A stretch of DNA of 64,000 nt from Casuarina equisetifolia (lineage: Eukaryota > Streptophyta > Magnoliopsida > Fagales > Casuarinaceae), in the NCBI GenBank assembly GCA_028551475.1, contig CM052354.1, positions 23,521,258 through 23,585,257 on the forward strand, read 5' to 3'. Every line of letters starts with the position of its first letter. Within the stretch, counting starts at the first letter, position 1. Shown piece by piece: positions 60,377 to 64,000 of the stretch. The notes beneath the pieces are model-generated. The model ran no database searches, was not told the origin of the DNA, and was given only the letters and a program-made list of their open reading frames with translations. The translations under genes and the position numbers were made by a program.

Positions 60377-61484
60377 AAGCTTAATTAAAAGATGAAAAGG
60401 ACCTGCAAGTTGAAAAGGTTAAGTTTGCTCTGGTCCGCATTCTGTTGCCCGTGTCTGTATGTTTGATTGTCTTTCTTGTGTGAATAATTCTGTGTGAGAT
60501 TTAATCAACTAATGTCAATATTATCTGATCAATGGCTTTTTCCTCCTCTTGTCTGCTTTATTTTCTGTCCTTTCCTTTCAACTTATTAAGAATATATGAA
60601 TTGTCGTGCAATGCTAACTTCCAGAAACTAGTTCAGAATCGAAGTTCTAAGTGTTTCCTGTAGTGAACTACTGGTTCTTGGAGGTTAGCAATGTGTATTT
60701 GTTCCCCAAAAGAAAGGGATGGGATAGACAAAGCAATCTCTCCCTCACTTTGCCTTGAAAGGCTCTCGTCCCAATTGGTTTAATTGCCAAACCCCTCGAT
60801 GAAATCCAGTAAAAGAGAACAATTATCCCTGGTGAGAATGTTGTCATCAACGTATAAAAGAAGGATGAGGCAACGACAATAAAGTCGACGCAATTGCATT
60901 GTTATTACTCAGGTAGTTGTCCAGACTTTTTTGTGACAACGTGTTTAAATTGTATAGAATACCAAAGTCCATTATTTGTAATAGAAATCCACGATTTACC
61001 AACCTATTTTGAAAAGAGTTATTCTGTCTACAGGGTAATAGTTTTAATTTCAGATTTGTGTGTCATCGGTAATTAAATGGGCAGACGAAGGTGGTAAATT
61101 GAATAGTAACTTCATTGCTTCAAGGGGAAAAATTTTCAAAGAGTGGTAAATTTAATTTCAGGTTTGTTTGTAGGCCTTTTTTTGTGTGATGGGCCACATG
61201 TAGTACGAGCCCATTATCGAATTTTCCTTTTTGCTGCGACGCTCTTTCTCCTCCTCCAACGAAACCTTGTTTGTCCGGTGAGAAAGCTTCCTCCGTTTTT
61301 TTATTTTTTTCACCATCGGGAAAAACAGGAGAGGCCTCCAATCATTCCTTGCGGAGATTTTCGCGTGGAAGGTCTTTTGGCGGACAGCTGTGGCTGCCGC
61401 CCGTAACAGATATCTTCGTCGGTAGTTTGGCTGCTTTTAAGCTTTCTGGAAACAAACTTTACGATATCGTCGAACATCAACGAA
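60377..61484. other. 3' UTR of the METTL25-type gene and spacer before AP-1 sigma
   Basis: It contains a small copia reverse-transcriptase relic (60690-60900, minus strand). The CT-rich and GC-rich sequence of 61200-61484 is probably the 5' UTR of the AP-1 sigma gene. Confidence 0.45.
60690..60900 (-). pseudogene. Ty1/copia reverse transcriptase relic
   Basis: The minus-strand translation gives LILLLYVDDNILTRDNCSLL and then LDFIEGFGN before a stop. The LYVDDxxLTG-like word is the copia reverse transcriptase active-site motif (YVDD). The similarity is confined to about 200 bp and the frame breaks soon afterwards. Confidence 0.55.
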
Positions 61485-63982
61485 ATGGTAATATTTTCTT
61501 TTTTAATGAATTGCAAGATAGTTGGACCATTTGTATCTATAAGCATTAGGATTCCGATCCTTAGATCTTTAGATTGGGATGACCCCTTAGCTTAATGGCA
61601 AAAAGCCAAGAAGCCCTTGACCTATGAGTTCAGAGGCTAGGGGTTCGACTCTCTTCCAGTGTGCGTCCGTTAGTAAAAAAAAGGAAAAAAAAAAATCCAT
61701 AGATTCGAGAAATAAATATACGAGGACTACAATAAATCTTGGCATTCTTTTTTAAATTTAATAAATATTGATTGATCATTTATTTCATTATAGTTCTATG
61801 ATTCAGTATTTTAATTCCTATTTAATCAATTCATTAAAAAGAATTAATTCAATAAATTTATTATGTACCCACAAGTATTATATTGAATTTGAATACATTT
61901 ATTTTCTGTGATTTTTCTGATCAAACTAGAAGTTACCAAAGAACCATGCATAGCACTGAATAGGGAGCTGCTGAATACACCAGCTACACCTAACCTGTGA
62001 AATGGGTGCATAAGGATATTGTGCTCAGACTGAAATACAACCATGAAATTGAAAGTACCAGAAATTCCTAGAGGTATACGGAATGATATGGGTATTAGAT
62101 CACCAAGGCTTCTTTTTGTAGTTTAAAACATACGAGTATCGAAGTCCTCATATAACTCTGAAATCTCGTGCGCCTGTAGTCGGTGGCCGTGGGTTTTTTT
62201 TTTTTTTAATCTCTCTATGCATTTGGTTTGTTTTTTTCCTTCCGTATAGTCTGCAGCAGGGGCTCGGTTACTCCAACTCATGTGCTTTCGTAGAACTTCT
62301 TTGCATCGCTGTTGAAGCTCTGTGTTTGTGAATGGGGTCAGAATTTTGAGATCTCATGTGACCGTTTCCATTTGCTTATATAGATTTGAACGAAAAGTCC
62401 ACAAGATCATTATGGTTAGAATGACCCTATTTAAGACTATCCTTCAGTTTTAGTGGCTATTGCAGCTCAACCATCATGCGTGATCATGCCTTTGTTGGTG
62501 TTTCTCGTTTGTATCTAGGAATGCATAAAAATTTTTGATTTAGGTTGCGTAGGTAATAGTATAAACCAAAGGGAACGGGTAATTCACACGACTCCTGGAC
62601 TGAAGGATCTATCTGTGTGCACTTCTCACCTGCTTCTCAGTAGGATGTAGGCTACCTGCAGATTCTTCGACCATCTCTTCTGATATAAATTTCTATGTTC
62701 TCCAGCATTGATCAATTGCATTGGCGTTTGTTTTACCTTCTTAGACCACATTTGCAGGTTCTTTTTTATCAGTTCAAGTCGCTTAAATGTTTGCTGCCTC
62801 TTTACTGGTTTATGTCCCTTTTTCTGTTGTAGATTCACTTTGTGCTTCTCATTAGTCGACAAGGAAAAGTGAGGTTGACAAAATGGTATTCACCTTATTC
62901 ACAGAAGGAAAGGGCTAAGGTATTACCATTACATTGGCTTAATGCAATTGTTGAAATTTGGGTGCTACATTCTTTCTTTCTTTTTCTCTTCCTTCTCTTA
63001 GGTCACTTGTGACTGAAGCATTGTTATGGTTGCTATTCTGAAATTGAAGTACATTTTTTCCAAACTTGATATCTATCAATTTATTATCATGCATTTTGGC
63101 AAGGTTATACGTGAACTAAGTGGAGTGATCCTTACCCGAGGGCCCAAACTCTGTAATTTTGTGGAATGGAGAGGATACGTAAGATAAGAATATAATCGTG
63201 CTCGCAGTCATGGTGAGAATCTCTTTTGGCCACATTTAACATGAGGTCTGAGCTAGTTTCATAATTGTGTCTGTGCAGGTATGCAAGTTTGTATTTCTGC
63301 ACGTGCATTGATCAAGAAGACAATGAATTGGAGGTCCTTGAAATAATTCATTATTATGTGGAGATTCTGGACCGATATTTTGGCAGTGTGAGTGACTTAT
63401 TCATATGATTACTGTGTAATTTTCTTTTCCTTCTTTCTTTTATTTGATTCCAATAAAGGATAGACATCCTAGTCACTTATTCCATGTTTTGCAGGTCTGT
63501 GAGTTGGACTTGATCTTCAACTTTCACAAGGTATGTCCACTGTAATTTAAGGCTGACATTTCTATTCCCTTGGCTTTGAAGATAGTTAATATTTCCACGT
63601 ATCCATCACGTTGTAAATTATTCAAGCTTTAAGGGGTTAAAAATGTCCCTAACTAATTATATCTCAATTTTCTTTGGGATTTTGACTTTATCTGTCATTT
63701 TGCTTAACCTTATTTGCCTCACAATTTGCTACTGTTTAACATGAAGGCCTACTATATATTGGATGAAGTATTGATTGCTGGAGAACTTCAGGAGTCTAGC
63801 AAGAAGACAGTTGCTCGGTTGATATCTGCACAGGTACGCATTTCTTAATCTGAATACATTTGTTTGTTAATTGCCCAATTCATTGAGTGCATTATATTGT
63901 TGGTTATTAGGATTCATTGGTGGAGGCCGCGAAAGAGCAGCGCAGCTCGATAAGTAACATAATTGCTCAGGCTACAAAGTAG
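61485..63982 (+). CDS. AP1S (AP19): AP-1 complex sigma subunit (clathrin adaptor), frame broken at exon 3
   Basis: Exons 62833-62919, 63104-63178, 63279-63387, 63495-63530, 63747-63833 and 63911-63982 encode [92 protein letters not shown] and [18 protein letters not shown]. This is the plant sigma-1 subunit of the AP-1 adaptor at the trans-Golgi network. The initiating Met is probably a separate exon ending in ATG before GTAATA (61485-61487); another candidate is 62412-62414. The expected six residues KVVYKR between WRGY and YASL are missing: 17 nt are absent at the exon 3 end. Splicing exon 3 to 4 shifts the frame, and a stop follows about ten codons later. With the 17 nt the protein would be exactly the usual 161 residues. 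Confidence 0.8.
61575..61700 (+). mobile_element. tRNA-derived SINE-like fragment
   Basis: It contains a box-A-like TTAGCTTAATGGCAAAAAGCC, a GACCTATGAGTTCAGAGG spacer and a box-B-like GGGGTTCGACTCTC. A short 3' body ends in an A-rich tail (about 61674-61695). This order is typical of plant SINEs. It does not fold as a tRNA. It lies in the presumed first intron of the AP-1 sigma gene. Confidence 0.55.
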
Positions 63983-64000
63983 AGGAGAGGCATACTTAGT

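Noticed and set aside
61271..61549. 92-codon open frame before the AP-1 sigma gene
   Set aside because: It overlaps the inferred 5' UTR and the candidate initiator ATG exon of AP-1 sigma. No domain is seen.
63202..63218. Possible 5-nt micro-exon TCATG (between GCAG and GTGAGA) that would restore the AP-1 sigma frame
   Set aside because: It restores frame but replaces the invariant KVVYKR by two unrelated residues. A 5-nt exon is implausible without transcript support.

Overview
The window is nuclear DNA of a flowering plant. It is AT-rich, its genes have short exons and long introns with GT..AG borders, and it carries plant-specific families: PLS- and P-type pentatricopeptide (PPR) proteins, isoprenylated HMA metallochaperones (HIPP), a MAKR/DUF1645-like protein, and Ty1/copia and SINE debris. 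I cannot name the species.

Layout. 1-779 is the 3' end of an E-type PPR gene. 1.2-18.3 kb is a repeat-rich block. It holds three minus-strand HIPP genes in long repeat units: A (about 1.28-5.23 kb), C (about 6.48-8.23 kb) and B (about 11.24-15.19 kb). A second repeat, D, follows units C and B and contains decayed copia gag sequence. A copia 3' end with its LTR (10768-11245) is wedged between D1 and B. 18.9-20.6 kb is a single-exon P-type PPR gene, the apparent orthologue of Arabidopsis At1g79080 (plastid). 22.5-27.0 kb is a three-exon Snapin-like gene.

28.1-35.7 kb is the most interesting part. A minus-strand GH43 pseudogene is followed by two plus-strand pseudogenes of mitochondrial ribosomal protein bL12 that lie in a 1.2 kb tandem duplication. 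Next comes a gene whose first four exons encode the complex I subunit NDUFS4. Its normal last exon is not visible. The next splice acceptor leads in frame into a complete, intron-free bL12m reading frame. This is a candidate chimeric NDUFS4-bL12m gene, similar in kind to the known rps14/sdh2 arrangement of cereals.

35.7-48.3 kb is mostly intergenic, apart from a minus-strand Ser-rich MAKR/DUF1645-like gene (41854-43092) and a 135-bp tandem duplication. 48.3-60.4 kb is a 12-exon METTL25-type methyltransferase gene. After copia and SINE remnants, 61.5-64.0 kb is a clathrin adaptor AP-1 sigma gene. It lacks exactly 17 nt of conserved coding sequence at the end of its third exon, so this copy reads out of frame.

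The genes do not form a pathway. Several encode organelle proteins (plastid PPR, NDUFS4, bL12m) and two serve membrane trafficking (Snapin, AP-1 sigma). All identifications come from reading translated sequence and recalling families; no database search was run.
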